From assembly GCA_937974565.1 (NCBI GenBank), contig CALJWL010000067.1, positions 1 to 37,606 on the forward strand: a stretch of 37,606 bases of DNA. Direction: 5' to 3'. The DNA comes from an uncultured Arenicella sp. (lineage in GTDB: Bacteria > Pseudomonadota > Gammaproteobacteria > Arenicellales > Arenicellaceae). The notes under the pieces were generated by a model. It ran no database searches and was not told where the DNA came from. It was given only the letters and a program-made list of their open reading frames with translations. A program made the translations under genes and the position numbers. Positions 26,534 through 35,361 of this stretch are shown here, one piece after another. Each line of letters opens with the position of its first letter. Position 1 is the stretch's first letter.

Positions 26534-28495
26534 CTACACGCCTTCTACCATCAACCGAGTATCGGGCAGCGACTTCAAATACGGGATACTCAAATCCGGC
26601 CTCGCCATTCGACTCAATGCATTCAAAGCGGCAGCAATCGCGCCCTCTTGCCAACCAGGAAGTGACGATATTTGATCACCAATCACAAAAAATATTGGAT
26701 CAGACAATACGCCATCAGCCTGATGGACTCCCGACCCTTGATCCAGCACATTAAAATGAGCCACACCGTCTTCGACCTCTTGCCATTGGGCCCATCCGCC
26801 TTTTATATAGGGCATATTTTGCCATGCGATTGCCACGCCATCCTCAAGGCCATCAGCAAAATTCTCATCAAATTCAGCCGCGCCTTTTTTGGCGTTATCT
26901 AACCGTTCAGATACGTCCTGTTTACCGCACTTGTACGCTACTTTACCGAAATTATAGGCCCCGGTTAATACGCCCTTTTGATCGTGGTAAGCATTAGACG
27001 GATACCAAATTTGAGTGATTTCATTATCCGTCCAAGAAATTCCACCAAATATCGGTACCACACCCACTTCAGACTTTGGTAAGTCCAAGGTTTTAATTGT
27101 CTCGACATTCGAGTCAAGCTCTGCACTACCCTGTTTTTTTTGTGGTGTGTCCTTAGATTCAAAGGCACTGCCTTGCCATAAAGAACGCTCTGCCTGCCAG
27201 CCAACTTTGGTCGTACACGCCAGAAAGCGTTTTGAATAACACTCACTATCACCCTTAAATTGCGCTCGATATACGGCTTGCAAGGATTGTTTGAAATTCA
27301 AACCCAGACCTTGATTAGGCTGCTCTGGATTTTGTAAATTGTCTGACAATATCTCCTTTAAGAATGGCATCGCAAGATTGCAGAAACAATAATCAGCTCG
27401 GTACTGTAAATACTCTTTCGTGCCAATTTGCTCAACATGAACAATAAACTCTTGCGCGTCTGCGTCCCAATCGATTTTTTTGACTGGGCTGTTTAAATAC
27501 ACCACACCACCTAAGGCTGCCACTTGCTGAGCAAATGCACGTTGAACCTGATCCATGCCACCTACAGGTTGAAACAACGTGGGTTGCCATAAGAAATCAG
27601 AGGGCTGATAAAAACGAGTCTTTTCCCAATACTCTGATGCTAAGAGCCGCTTAAATGGAATCGGTTTTGCAATTTCCCCCACTTGCACACCCGGCAGCTC
27701 AGTGTAACCTGCACGGCTTCGTCCATTTTCAAACCCTTCCTCACCAGCGGTAGGTACGTACTTGCCATAATCTGGATTTGGACAGTCTTCACTTCCAGGG
27801 CCAATTAACTCACCAAACGACACCATTAACCGTTTAAGTTGATCTGCCATTTCCGCTTGTGATTCCTCTTCGATCGCCAAGTCAGGAGACTTAACCAAGG
27901 ATTCGGCGTTCTCAAATACCATCTGAGCCAACCACCCACGTGTATTATGATCTATACGCCGGTAGGTCAGTGGCTTATTAGGATGAGTACCGGGGCCGCC
28001 TTGCATTTGAACTAAGTTAGCATCCGAGTTCATCACGTAGACTTCCACTTCAACACCAAATTTTTTAAGGTAAGAAAGTAAGCGCTTATGCGCCGATGGT
28101 ATACGACCTGGCCCGGCATTTAGATAAGGCTCGCTGTCGCCAAGTGGGCGCTTAAATCGCACAGTTTGGGGATCGCCAGGCTCTGAGTTAAACAGATCAC
28201 TGTTAATGTCTTCAGTAAACGTATCACCGGTGCGCAAGCTCAGACATCGGCCTCCGGTTCTATTTTGCGCTTCAAGCAACGTCACCTCCATACCCGACTC
28301 CTGTGCTAATAGCTCATAAGCCGTGGTAAGCCCTGAAACGCCGGCGCCAATAATCAAAGCTTTTTTGCCTTCATAGCGGCCTTTTTCTAACACAACCGGT
28401 CCTGGAGTCAGTGTGGTCAATTTATTTTCTGCATCGTTAAGTGCGGCCCATGCTGACGCTCTTGGGTTTTCTTGAAAAAATTTAGCTCTACTCAT
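26534..28495 (-). CDS. flavin amine oxidase family protein
   Basis: FAD-dependent oxidase of 653 residues of the monoamine oxidase / L-amino acid oxidase / tryptophan 2-monooxygenase superfamily. The dinucleotide fold begins ALIIGAGVSGLTTAYEL (GxGxxG at 50-55), with the following acidic residue in VTLLEAQNRTGGRC and the RxGGR motif near 79-83. GPGRIPSAH resembles the substrate Arg-containing loop of amino acid oxidases, and the C-terminal QISSLPGWQEGAIAAALNAL is the second FAD-contact block. There is no Tat or Sec signal, so it is cytosolic. Such enzymes oxidise an amine or amino acid and release H2O2 and ammonia or yield an amide. Its neighbour is the putative heme-binding protein. The exact substrate is not deducible. 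Confidence 0.88.
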   Translation of the reverse strand: MSRAKFFQENPRASAWAALNDAENKLTTLTPGPVVLEKGRYEGKKALIIGAGVSGLTTAYELLAQESGMEVTLLEAQNRTGGRCLSLRTGDTFTEDINSDLFNSEPGDPQTVRFKRPLGDSEPYLNAGPGRIPSAHKRLLSYLKKFGVEVEVYVMNSDANLVQMQGGPGTHPNKPLTYRRIDHNTRGWLAQMVFENAESLVKSPDLAIEEESQAEMADQLKRLMVSFGELIGPGSEDCPNPDYGKYVPTAGEEGFENGRSRAGYTELPGVQVGEIAKPIPFKRLLASEYWEKTRFYQPSDFLWQPTLFQPVGGMDQVQRAFAQQVAALGGVVYLNSPVKKIDWDADAQEFIVHVEQIGTKEYLQYRADYCFCNLAMPFLKEILSDNLQNPEQPNQGLGLNFKQSLQAVYRAQFKGDSECYSKRFLACTTKVGWQAERSLWQGSAFESKDTPQKKQGSAELDSNVETIKTLDLPKSEVGVVPIFGGISWTDNEITQIWYPSNAYHDQKGVLTGAYNFGKVAYKCGKQDVSERLDNAKKGAAEFDENFADGLEDGVAIAWQNMPYIKGGWAQWQEVEDGVAHFNVLDQGSGVHQADGVLSDPIFFVIGDQISSLPGWQEGAIAAALNALSRMARPDLSIPYLKSLPDTRLMVEGV

Positions 28496-28840
28496 TGCGT
28501 ATACCTACCTGTGTGAATGTGTGTTCTTCGCGTGAGTTGTCACGCCCCTGATTCTGTCCGCCTTCAAAGCGGTAACGCAGAGCAATGTTTTGAGTTCACT
28601 GTCACGCTGAATACTCAATATTAAGCCTATCTGCAAACCTTAAGAATCATCCCTTGCTATACATCTGCCTTGTTTTTAACACCTGCCAGAGTTAATTATT
28701 ATTACAGCTCATTACACACAGGCTCCCAATTGGAAAACATAAATAGCGTCTCAGGCCACCTTGAGCAACGTTAAAAAAAGTAGCATGCAACGTGAATTCA
28801 GCGCTCTTTCCTTGAGTGCCGTAAGAAGAATTTAAAAAAC
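28496..28840. other. intergenic region upstream of the amine oxidase
   Basis: 345 bases between two minus-strand genes, with no gene. It must hold the promoter of the amine oxidase pair, but I see no clear -35/-10. The 16-bp interrupted palindrome at 28531-28546 is the main visible element. Confidence 0.5.
28531..28546. promoter_or_regulatory. GCGTGA-N4-TCACGC palindrome, candidate operator
   Basis: Perfect 6-bp arms around GTTG, placed 35-51 bases upstream of the amine oxidase ATG. The position suits a repressor or activator site. A partial second half-site (GTCACGC) lies near 28600. Confidence 0.35.
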
Positions 28841-29683
28841 TTAAGTGACTTTTTTGTCGTCAACAATATTCATTAAGGCCACACCACTATTACCAAGCTG
28901 TACTGAGGCAAATGGCCCACCAATATATAAGTGTTCTGTGTCACGCAAGTCCAACACAGGTGCTTGTGCCAATACTTGCTCAGCGTATTGTTCTGCATTG
29001 TCCTTTGGACGATAGCCTAAGAAATTAGCTTTGCTGTTATCGACAGGTGAACGATCATTATTGGAGACACCATAAATAACGGTAAACTTGGTGACTGGTG
29101 TGTTTATGGATTGTTCTACCAAATGAATCAAATCATCGTAAGATAACCAAGTGCCTAGGGCTCTTGAATTATTAACTTGGGCACAGCTAAAAATTCTCAT
29201 GCACACCGACTCGATACCACGTTTATCCCAATACAGGCTAGCTAAGTCTTCAGCAAAACATTTAGCCAAACCGTAAAACGTATCTGGTCTATGCGGCGCA
29301 TCCAACCCAACCCCTGCGGTGCGTGAATGCATGCCTACAGCGTGTACTGAGCTTGCGTAAACCACTCGGCGAACACCGTGACGATACGCCGCCTCCCACA
29401 CATTATAGGCGCCGACAATATTAGGGCTCAGCATCTCTTCAAACGGCGCTTCATCGGCCAGGGCTCCAAAATGCACCACCATGTCGGCGCCCTCAATCAC
29501 CGCCTCCATTTGCTCCAAGCTGCCTAAATCTGCTTTCATGTAGGTTTCGCCGCCGTAAAGCTTACCCATATCATCCACGACATCTGTGCTGACTAATTGA
29601 TTCGCCATCTTAGTTAACGGCTCACGTAAATAAGACCCCAACCGCCCCGCGGCACCGGTTAATACAATTTTCTCCAGTTTCAT
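28841..29683 (-). CDS. NAD-dependent epimerase/dehydratase-type SDR, uronate dehydrogenase-like
   Basis: Extended-type short-chain dehydrogenase of 280 residues. The NAD-binding motif is TGAAGRLGSYL (G10, G13, G16) and the catalytic pair is Y137-K141 in YGLAKCFAED, with the serine in YASSVHAVG. The phrases VVHFGALADEAPFEEMLSPNIVGAYNVWEAA, TWLSYDDLIHLVEQS and YGVSNNDRSPVDNSKANFLGYRPKD follow the uronate dehydrogenase pattern, in which a hexuronate is oxidised to an aldarolactone. The substrate here could be another sugar or sugar-acid. It lies 110 bases downstream of hyuB on the same strand, consistent with an operon whose HyuAB could act on a lactone- or lactam-like product. Confidence 0.85.
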   Translation of the reverse strand: MKLEKIVLTGAAGRLGSYLREPLTKMANQLVSTDVVDDMGKLYGGETYMKADLGSLEQMEAVIEGADMVVHFGALADEAPFEEMLSPNIVGAYNVWEAAYRHGVRRVVYASSVHAVGMHSRTAGVGLDAPHRPDTFYGLAKCFAEDLASLYWDKRGIESVCMRIFSCAQVNNSRALGTWLSYDDLIHLVEQSINTPVTKFTVIYGVSNNDRSPVDNSKANFLGYRPKDNAEQYAEQVLAQAPVLDLRDTEHLYIGGPFASVQLGNSGVALMNIVDDKKVT

Positions 29684-29793
29684 TTTTTACCTTCCTATTG
29701 CCTCTGAGCTTTTAAAAATATCTTTTAAACGATGCCTTCCAGTTCACAATGAACTTTGTGGTTTAGAAACACCTTTATTACGAATTAACGCCT

Positions 29794-31509
29794 CTAACCC
29801 AATTCACCCTTGATTAAGGCCTGTTCTATTTTTTCTACCTGATCTAGGCTGAGGCCATACTGATCGATGGCCGCCTTTTTGGAAATGTAGCCTTTGGCAA
29901 AATCTTGACGGATTAAGTCAGTGTCTCGTTTGTCAACATCGCCATAGCCTGCGCCACCAGGGAATGCCAACATTACACGTTGCCCATTGGGAACAAATTG
30001 CTTGCCCTTGCCTCGCATCACTTTGCCGTTTGAACGCTCAATTTTTGTCGCGGCGCCATCGCCTCCGCCTTGACGACCACGAGCAGGGTGTTCTACGCGA
30101 TCAAACATGGCTTGGAAATCAAACTCATGCCCAGCCATTGCCCCCACTTCCATATACTGACCTAAGCCACCACGATATTTTCCAAGGCCGCCGCTGTCCG
30201 GTCTTAACTCTTTACGCCAAATAATAATTGGACCAGCGTGTTCGGTGGCTTCCACCGGCATGGTCATCACCCCAGAAGGAAACGCGGTTGCACTTAAACC
30301 GTCTTTCGTGGGCCTAGCCCCAGCGCCACCTGAATTAAAGGTCAACACTTCACCATGGCATGCCCGTTCTTTGTTTTCCAACTCAGGGCTCGGTCTCAGA
30401 GACACTTGAAAATTACACAGCGTACTTGAACCTTCAGCGGGAACCGTCTTGGGCAACAATTGATCTAAAGCATTGTAGACCGTGTCTGGAATTAATTGCC
30501 CTACCACGTGACGCAGAGCCACCGGTGCAGGGTGTAACGCGTTCAAAATGCAATTCTTAGGAGCCGTAATCTCAAAAGGGGCAAGCGATGCGGCATTGTT
30601 AGGAACCGTTGGTGCAATGGCGCATTTTAAGGCGTAGCACGCGTAAGCTTGTGTGTACACCAACGGCACATTAATGCCTTTCTTATCTAAGTTTGAACTG
30701 CCTGCAAAATCACAGAGTACCTTATTCTCTTCAATACTTAGTCGAGCAACCAGCGTGATTGGCGTATCGTAACCGTCTATGGTCATTGACGCCACCGCTT
30801 CATTTTTGACTCGGTTTTGGCAAGCAACAGCAATACGCTCAAGCGTTGCTTGCTTAGAGTTATGCAGAATAAACTCCGCAATCTCTTGCAAATCGGACAA
30901 GCCAAACTCGCTCATCATTTCCACTAGGCGCTTATGGCCAATTCCGTTACACGTCACCAACGCAAAAATATCGCCAACGACTTGCTCTGGCTCACGCACA
31001 TTGCCACGCAATAAATGCACAAACGGCTGATCGACTTCACCTTTGTCAATTAATTTCATGATCGGGATATACAAGCCCTCTTCATACACTGACGCCGCAT
31101 CAGCACCAAAGCCACGCCCCCCAATGTCCACCACATGAGAGGTGGAAGCGAAAAACCCAATCAACTTACCATTAACAAATGAAGGGCTAACAACGGTAAT
31201 ATCATGGAGATGACCAGTGCCTTCCCAAGGATCATTAGTAAGGTAGACGTCTCCTTCAAACATATTGTCGATGCCGATACGACGAATAAAGTGCGCTACC
31301 GAGGCGGCCATGGCATTCACGTGCCCCGGTGTTCCGGTGACAGCCTGCGCCAACATTCGCCCTTGAGCATCATAAACCCCGGCCGATAAATCACCGGCTT
31401 CGCGTACCGATGTCGAGAAGGCCGTACGAATCAAAGCTTGAGCTTGTTCTTCTACCACCGATATCAACCGATTCCACATCACTTGTTTTACGACTGAGTT
31501 TGTTTTCAT
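29794..31509 (-). CDS. hydantoinase B / oxoprolinase family subunit
   Basis: Subunit B of an ATP-dependent hydantoinase / 5-oxoprolinase / acetophenone-acetone carboxylase type enzyme. The family hallmarks are REAGDLSAGVYDAQGRMLAQAVTGTPGHVN, DVYLTNDPWEGTGHLHD, FFASTSHVVDIGG, a central PAEGSST region and GGLGQYMEVG. The C-terminal GGAGYGDVDKRD motif closes the protein. The frame is open upstream to a GTG at 31641 that overlaps the hyuA end by 25 bases. An ATG at 31560 and this one at 31509 are the reasonable starts; 31509 has a weak GAGAA upstream and begins directly before the conserved VMWNRLISVVEEQ block. Operates with the HyuA partner encoded just upstream. Confidence 0.93.
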   Translation of the reverse strand: MKTNSVVKQVMWNRLISVVEEQAQALIRTAFSTSVREAGDLSAGVYDAQGRMLAQAVTGTPGHVNAMAASVAHFIRRIGIDNMFEGDVYLTNDPWEGTGHLHDITVVSPSFVNGKLIGFFASTSHVVDIGGRGFGADAASVYEEGLYIPIMKLIDKGEVDQPFVHLLRGNVREPEQVVGDIFALVTCNGIGHKRLVEMMSEFGLSDLQEIAEFILHNSKQATLERIAVACQNRVKNEAVASMTIDGYDTPITLVARLSIEENKVLCDFAGSSNLDKKGINVPLVYTQAYACYALKCAIAPTVPNNAASLAPFEITAPKNCILNALHPAPVALRHVVGQLIPDTVYNALDQLLPKTVPAEGSSTLCNFQVSLRPSPELENKERACHGEVLTFNSGGAGARPTKDGLSATAFPSGVMTMPVEATEHAGPIIIWRKELRPDSGGLGKYRGGLGQYMEVGAMAGHEFDFQAMFDRVEHPARGRQGGGDGAATKIERSNGKVMRGKGKQFVPNGQRVMLAFPGGAGYGDVDKRDTDLIRQDFAKGYISKKAAIDQYGLSLDQVEKIEQALIKGELG

Positions 31510-31616
31510 TGAATTGTTCTCTAGCGTCTTTGGTGATTTAGTTGCGGTTAAATCATTCATATCAATATTATTTGGGTTTAGCGCGTGGCCGTTGAGTTCA
31601 ATCAACAACGAGCCGT

Positions 31617-33707
31617 CTATTGGCGTACAATATAAATGCACCCATCTGGTTGCTTAATAGCCAATCGGCTGCTTGGTACGATAATGGTGGTTTCCTCTTC
31701 AGTAATGGCGGCAGGGCCTTGAACGTAATCCCCATTAGACATATCGTGACGATTCACCACTTTGGCCTTTTTTATTTCGGCCAATGCGGGCTCAAAAAGA
31801 TCGCGAACGGCACTTACGTTGGCTAATTGACCTTTAGTACACTCCCCTATCTTCGCCACCTGATCGGGGGGCGTAGTTGCATTAACCGCCCAGACGGTTA
31901 TTTCAATATCCATCCCATCGACTGGTCGGCCGAAAAGAGCGGTGTACTGCGTTTCAAACAGCCGTTTAAACGTCTCCTGATGTGGTTCATTGGCTTGAGC
32001 CTCAGTCAGCGAGACAGGTATTTCCCAGCCTTGGCCAGAATAACGCATATACACCTTGTACTCGGCCAAGACAGTCGAGTTTTGATCGCAATCACGCACA
32101 AACTCAGTGGCTTCGCTGGCCAAGTTTTCGAACAACAACTTTACTTGGCAAGAATCAAATTCAGACAAGCGCATAAACACACTGCGGTTTGCTTCAAAAC
32201 TAAAAGAGGCACGCAAAAAACCAATAGCGGACCCAACGCCAGCACCACTGGGTATCAACAACCGGTTAATGCCCAATTTTTCACATAAACGGCCCGCGTG
32301 TAACGGCGCAGCACCACCAAAAGCAATCATGGTAAATTCAGTTAAATCTTCGCCATTTTCAACGGCATGAACACGCGCCGCGTTGGCCATATTTTCATCC
32401 ACAACCTCAACTAAACCGTACGCTGCGGTCAATGCATCCATGTTTAATTTATGGCCAAGCTCCACTGTCAAAGCCGTATTGGCGTTTTCTATATTCAAAT
32501 TAATGCTACCACCAGCGAAGCCGTTGGGGTCTAACTTACCTAATACTAAATCTGCATCCGTAACGGCTGGCTTTTCGCCGCCTCGATTGTAACAGGCAGG
32601 CCCTGGTTCCGAACCGGCAGACTCCGGCCCAACCCTAATTTGTCGCATGGAATCTACGTGTGCTAATGAGCCACCACCAGCGCCAATTTCAACCATATCA
32701 ATGACCGGAATCGATATTGGCATACCGGAACCTTTCTTAAACCGATAAGTACGTGCGACTTCAAAGACGCGACTGGTTTTGGGGGTTTGCTTGTTAATCA
32801 AACAAATTTTAGCGGTTGTGCCACCCATATCAAAAGACAGCACCTTATCCAAACCGTAACGCGCGGCAATATTAGCCGCAAACACAGCACCGCCAGCGGG
32901 TCCAGACTCAACGAGACGAACCGGAAACTCAGCCGCACTCTCAATGGAAATAATGCCGCCACCGGAATGCATCAAAAATACGGCACACCCCACCTTTTCA
33001 TCACGCAAGCGACGTTCCAAACGGCTGAGGTAACTTTTCATCAACGGTTTGATATAAGCGTTCGCGACCACAGTATTAAAACGCTCATACTCACGCATCT
33101 GCGGTGAGACTTCGCTGGACAATGAAACCATAACCTCAGGCGCTTGCTCGGCCAACACTTCACGGACCAATCGTTCATGACTGTCATTCAAGTAAGAATG
33201 CAATAAACCAACAGCAACGCTCTCGTAGCCAGCCTCAATAATGGCCTTGACTACTGTTTCAACGTCAGCACGTTGAAGAGGAATCAGCACATCCCCACTG
33301 GCCCCCATGCGTTCTTCCACGGTGTAACGACGCTGTCTGGGTAAAAGGGGCTCAGGCAAAGTTAAGTTCAAGTCGTACTGTTCAAACCGTGATTCGGTAC
33401 GCATTTCAATGACGTCACGAAAACCTTGAGTCGTAATTAGCGCGGTCTTGGCCCCCTTGCGTTCAATCAGTGCATTGGTTGCCAAGGTGGTACCATGAAT
33501 GATTTGATCAATCTGACTTGGGATAATGCCCGCCTTGCAACACACCTGCTGCATGCCGTCAATAATCGCATTCTCGGGCGCCGCATAGGTGGTGAGTACT
33601 TTGCTTGAGTATTGTCGAGTCGACTGTTGATCAGGCACCTCCAACACCACGTCGGTAAACGTTCCCCCAATATCAACACCCAATCTAATTCGTTGTTTAT
33701 CATCCAT
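31617..33707 (-). CDS. hydantoinase A / oxoprolinase family subunit
   Basis: ATP-binding subunit of 696 residues, acting with the HyuB partner to open a lactam-like ring or carboxylate a ketone at the cost of ATP. The N-terminus RLGVDIGGTFTDVVLE (about 8-23) is the actin-fold phosphate-binding segment. HGTTLATNALIERKGAKTALITTQGFRDVIEMR, then SSEVSPQMREYERFNTVVANAYIKP and VLSFDMGGTTAKICLI are diagnostic. GGGSLAHVD, GPESAGSEPGPACY and GGAAPLHAGRLCEKLGI complete the pattern. A LysR gene lies upstream on the same strand with a perfect palindrome between. The substrate (hydantoin, oxoproline, other lactam, or ketone) cannot be told from sequence. Confidence 0.94.
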   Translation of the reverse strand: MDDKQRIRLGVDIGGTFTDVVLEVPDQQSTRQYSSKVLTTYAAPENAIIDGMQQVCCKAGIIPSQIDQIIHGTTLATNALIERKGAKTALITTQGFRDVIEMRTESRFEQYDLNLTLPEPLLPRQRRYTVEERMGASGDVLIPLQRADVETVVKAIIEAGYESVAVGLLHSYLNDSHERLVREVLAEQAPEVMVSLSSEVSPQMREYERFNTVVANAYIKPLMKSYLSRLERRLRDEKVGCAVFLMHSGGGIISIESAAEFPVRLVESGPAGGAVFAANIAARYGLDKVLSFDMGGTTAKICLINKQTPKTSRVFEVARTYRFKKGSGMPISIPVIDMVEIGAGGGSLAHVDSMRQIRVGPESAGSEPGPACYNRGGEKPAVTDADLVLGKLDPNGFAGGSINLNIENANTALTVELGHKLNMDALTAAYGLVEVVDENMANAARVHAVENGEDLTEFTMIAFGGAAPLHAGRLCEKLGINRLLIPSGAGVGSAIGFLRASFSFEANRSVFMRLSEFDSCQVKLLFENLASEATEFVRDCDQNSTVLAEYKVYMRYSGQGWEIPVSLTEAQANEPHQETFKRLFETQYTALFGRPVDGMDIEITVWAVNATTPPDQVAKIGECTKGQLANVSAVRDLFEPALAEIKKAKVVNRHDMSNGDYVQGPAAITEEETTIIVPSSRLAIKQPDGCIYIVRQ

Positions 33708-33751
33708 TTTGCGTACGTAAGAATATTATTTATGCCGCAATTTTACGCACA

Positions 33752-33790
33752 CAAATCAATAAAAATAAATTATTTATTTTTATTGATTTG
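33752..33790. promoter_or_regulatory. perfect 39-bp palindrome between lysR and hyuA
   Basis: Arms of 19 bases (33752-33770 and 33772-33790) are exact complements around a single T. Apart from the CAAATCAAT/ATTGATTTG ends it is made only of A and T. It starts 45 bases before the hyuA ATG and 18 bases after the lysR stop. Its placement suits a LysR-type operator or an AT-rich hairpin in the lysR-hyuA message; no GC-rich stem or T-run marks it as a standard terminator. Confidence 0.7.
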
Positions 33791-33808
33791 ATAGATTATT
33801 TTAATGAA

Positions 33809-34717
33809 TTAACTTGAAAACTGCGCCAAGAAGTCGTTAGAAATTCGTTGCGCTAGTAAGGCGGCTTCAACAATGACTCGACTCGCACGCGACTGATCAA
33901 AGCGCGCAAAAAAAGCCAAATTCTCTGGCGCCCATTGATAATGAAGCTTGTTCAGCGACCCATCTTTTATACGCCGCTCAACCAAAGGTTCTAGCAACGC
34001 CCCAATCCCATACCCATCCACCACCATTTGCACTGAAACCAGTAAATTGCTTGAGGGTATTAGACGAACTCGTGACTCTCGAAGGTCTTGAAAGTGTCGA
34101 GATATTTCTTGGTACGCTATGGTGTTCTTTGCGTGAGTGATCACTGGGTGTTGCTGAAAAATTGAACCGTTGATTTGTTCGCCTTTCGCCACTTTAAGCT
34201 TGGGGGATGCCACCCAAACCATAGGAAACGTGCCCAAATCAAAATTGCCACTGACTTGCTGAGTAAAAGGTCCACTTTGAAATGTTAAATCAAGCGTTCG
34301 ATCCAGTAACTCACGCTCAAGGCCAGTAGCCAAATCCACCGACAATTCGAGCAAGACGTTTGGGTAGAGTTCCTTAAACTCTTTAAGAAATTGGTTCAGC
34401 CACGTATGAGCCACCATCTCAGTAACACCCACACGCACAATATTGTCATGCACTCCATTCGAATCAGCCGTCTCAATAAATTCATCCACTGAACGCATAA
34501 CTCTCCTCGCTTTTTCAAGCAGTTCTGCTCCTTGCGTAGTTAATCGCACCGATCCGGCATCGCGTGCCATTAAGCCGACTCCAAGCGTCTCCTCAAGCGA
34601 TGAAATTCGGGATGAAACATTCGGTTGAGTCGTATTAAGACGTTCAGCAGCCAACCTAAAACTGCCAAGGTCAGCAACCAAGATAAACGTTTCAAGCTGT
34701 TTAAGATTGAGTTTCAT
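33809..34717 (-). CDS. LysR family transcriptional regulator
   Basis: LTTR of 302 residues. The winged helix-turn-helix at 1-60 (LKQLETFILVADLGSFRLAAERLNTTQPNVSSRISSLEETLGVGLM) has the classic TQPNVSSRI recognition helix. The rest is the two-lobed periplasmic-binding-like effector domain, with ELSVDLATGLERELLDRTLDLTFQSG in the first lobe and VVDGYGIGALLEPLVERRI at the lobe interface. It is oriented the same way as hyuA, with 101 bases between, so it is not the classical divergent LTTR layout. It could be co-transcribed with, or act at the palindrome in front of, the hyuAB-udh-like genes. The effector is unknown. Confidence 0.93.
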   Translation of the reverse strand: MKLNLKQLETFILVADLGSFRLAAERLNTTQPNVSSRISSLEETLGVGLMARDAGSVRLTTQGAELLEKARRVMRSVDEFIETADSNGVHDNIVRVGVTEMVAHTWLNQFLKEFKELYPNVLLELSVDLATGLERELLDRTLDLTFQSGPFTQQVSGNFDLGTFPMVWVASPKLKVAKGEQINGSIFQQHPVITHAKNTIAYQEISRHFQDLRESRVRLIPSSNLLVSVQMVVDGYGIGALLEPLVERRIKDGSLNKLHYQWAPENLAFFARFDQSRASRVIVEAALLAQRISNDFLAQFSS

Positions 34718-35117
34718 GAAAGTAACGGTTTCTATTTTGGCCAGTCAATTTAATCAATGAGACTGACATAGTAACTGTTTTAAATCATCACGCGAACGAA
34801 CTTCAATTCCCTATACACCCGCTTAATTAATGATTACTGTTTCCACATTTTTAAATATTTTGGTGATACTTTGCAGCGAGAGTCCCAAGCCCACTCCAAT
34901 TTTGTTGACTAAGTTCAATAAAATCGGCTGCCAAACCTCACGTTCACATTGCCAATATCACCTAAATTCACGCCACCAACCGTTTCAACTTTTGTGCCAA
35001 CATTAGAAGTCATCAACAGAGTTGCCTAGCTAACATCTGGGCTAGACTTAAGAGCAAAATCGCTTTAATAGCTCAGCACAGGAAATTGCCATAACACTAT
35101 CTAAAAAAACTACTAAT

Positions 35118-35155
35118 CAAAAAAACGGGATTTGCACGTATGTACAAACCCCGTT
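35118..35155 (-). terminator. intrinsic terminator on the minus strand
   Basis: Read on minus: AACGGGGTTTG (35155-35145), a 10-base loop, CAAATCCCGTT (35134-35124), then a run of T to 35119. The 11-bp stem has one mismatch. No annotated minus-strand gene lies upstream to be ended by it, which implies an unannotated transcript. Confidence 0.72.
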
Positions 35156-35327
35156 GAAAGCCACCGTTTTCTTGAAGGAGATTATGAGTGGAAATTCGAG
35201 CGCTCGATAGAGAGGGGTAAACAACATCTACACAGAACACAAGTTGCGATTCTGAAATAGCATTAAATAAGCCACTCGTTTCATCATACAAGGAATAGGC
35301 TGAGTCAGATTTCGCGGAACAATATCT
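35118..35327 (-). ncRNA. candidate small RNA, about 210 nt
   Basis: Inferred from a promoter-like pair (35334-35361) and an intrinsic terminator (35118-35155) on the same strand about 210 bases apart, inside a region without genes. The interval has no ribosome-binding site in front of any ATG; its longest frame (TTG at 35291) runs through the terminator hairpin, which argues against a protein. A self-complementary 12-mer at 35196-35207 would add structure. Known RNA families were not recognised. Confidence 0.45.
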
Positions 35328-35333
35328 GCATCT

Positions 35334-35361
35334 ATCATATTATTCTGTAAAAGAATTTCAA
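35334..35361 (-). promoter_or_regulatory. sigma-70-like promoter of the candidate small RNA
   Basis: On minus, TTGAAA (35361-35356) and TATGAT (35339-35334) are separated by 16 bases; each hexamer matches 5 of 6 consensus bases. The predicted transcript would begin near 35327. Confidence 0.45.

Noticed and set aside
35097-35291. 64-residue minus-strand frame in the gene-poor region
   Set aside because: Starts at TTG without a ribosome-binding site and its C-terminal part is encoded by the terminator hairpin, so a small RNA explains the sequence better.
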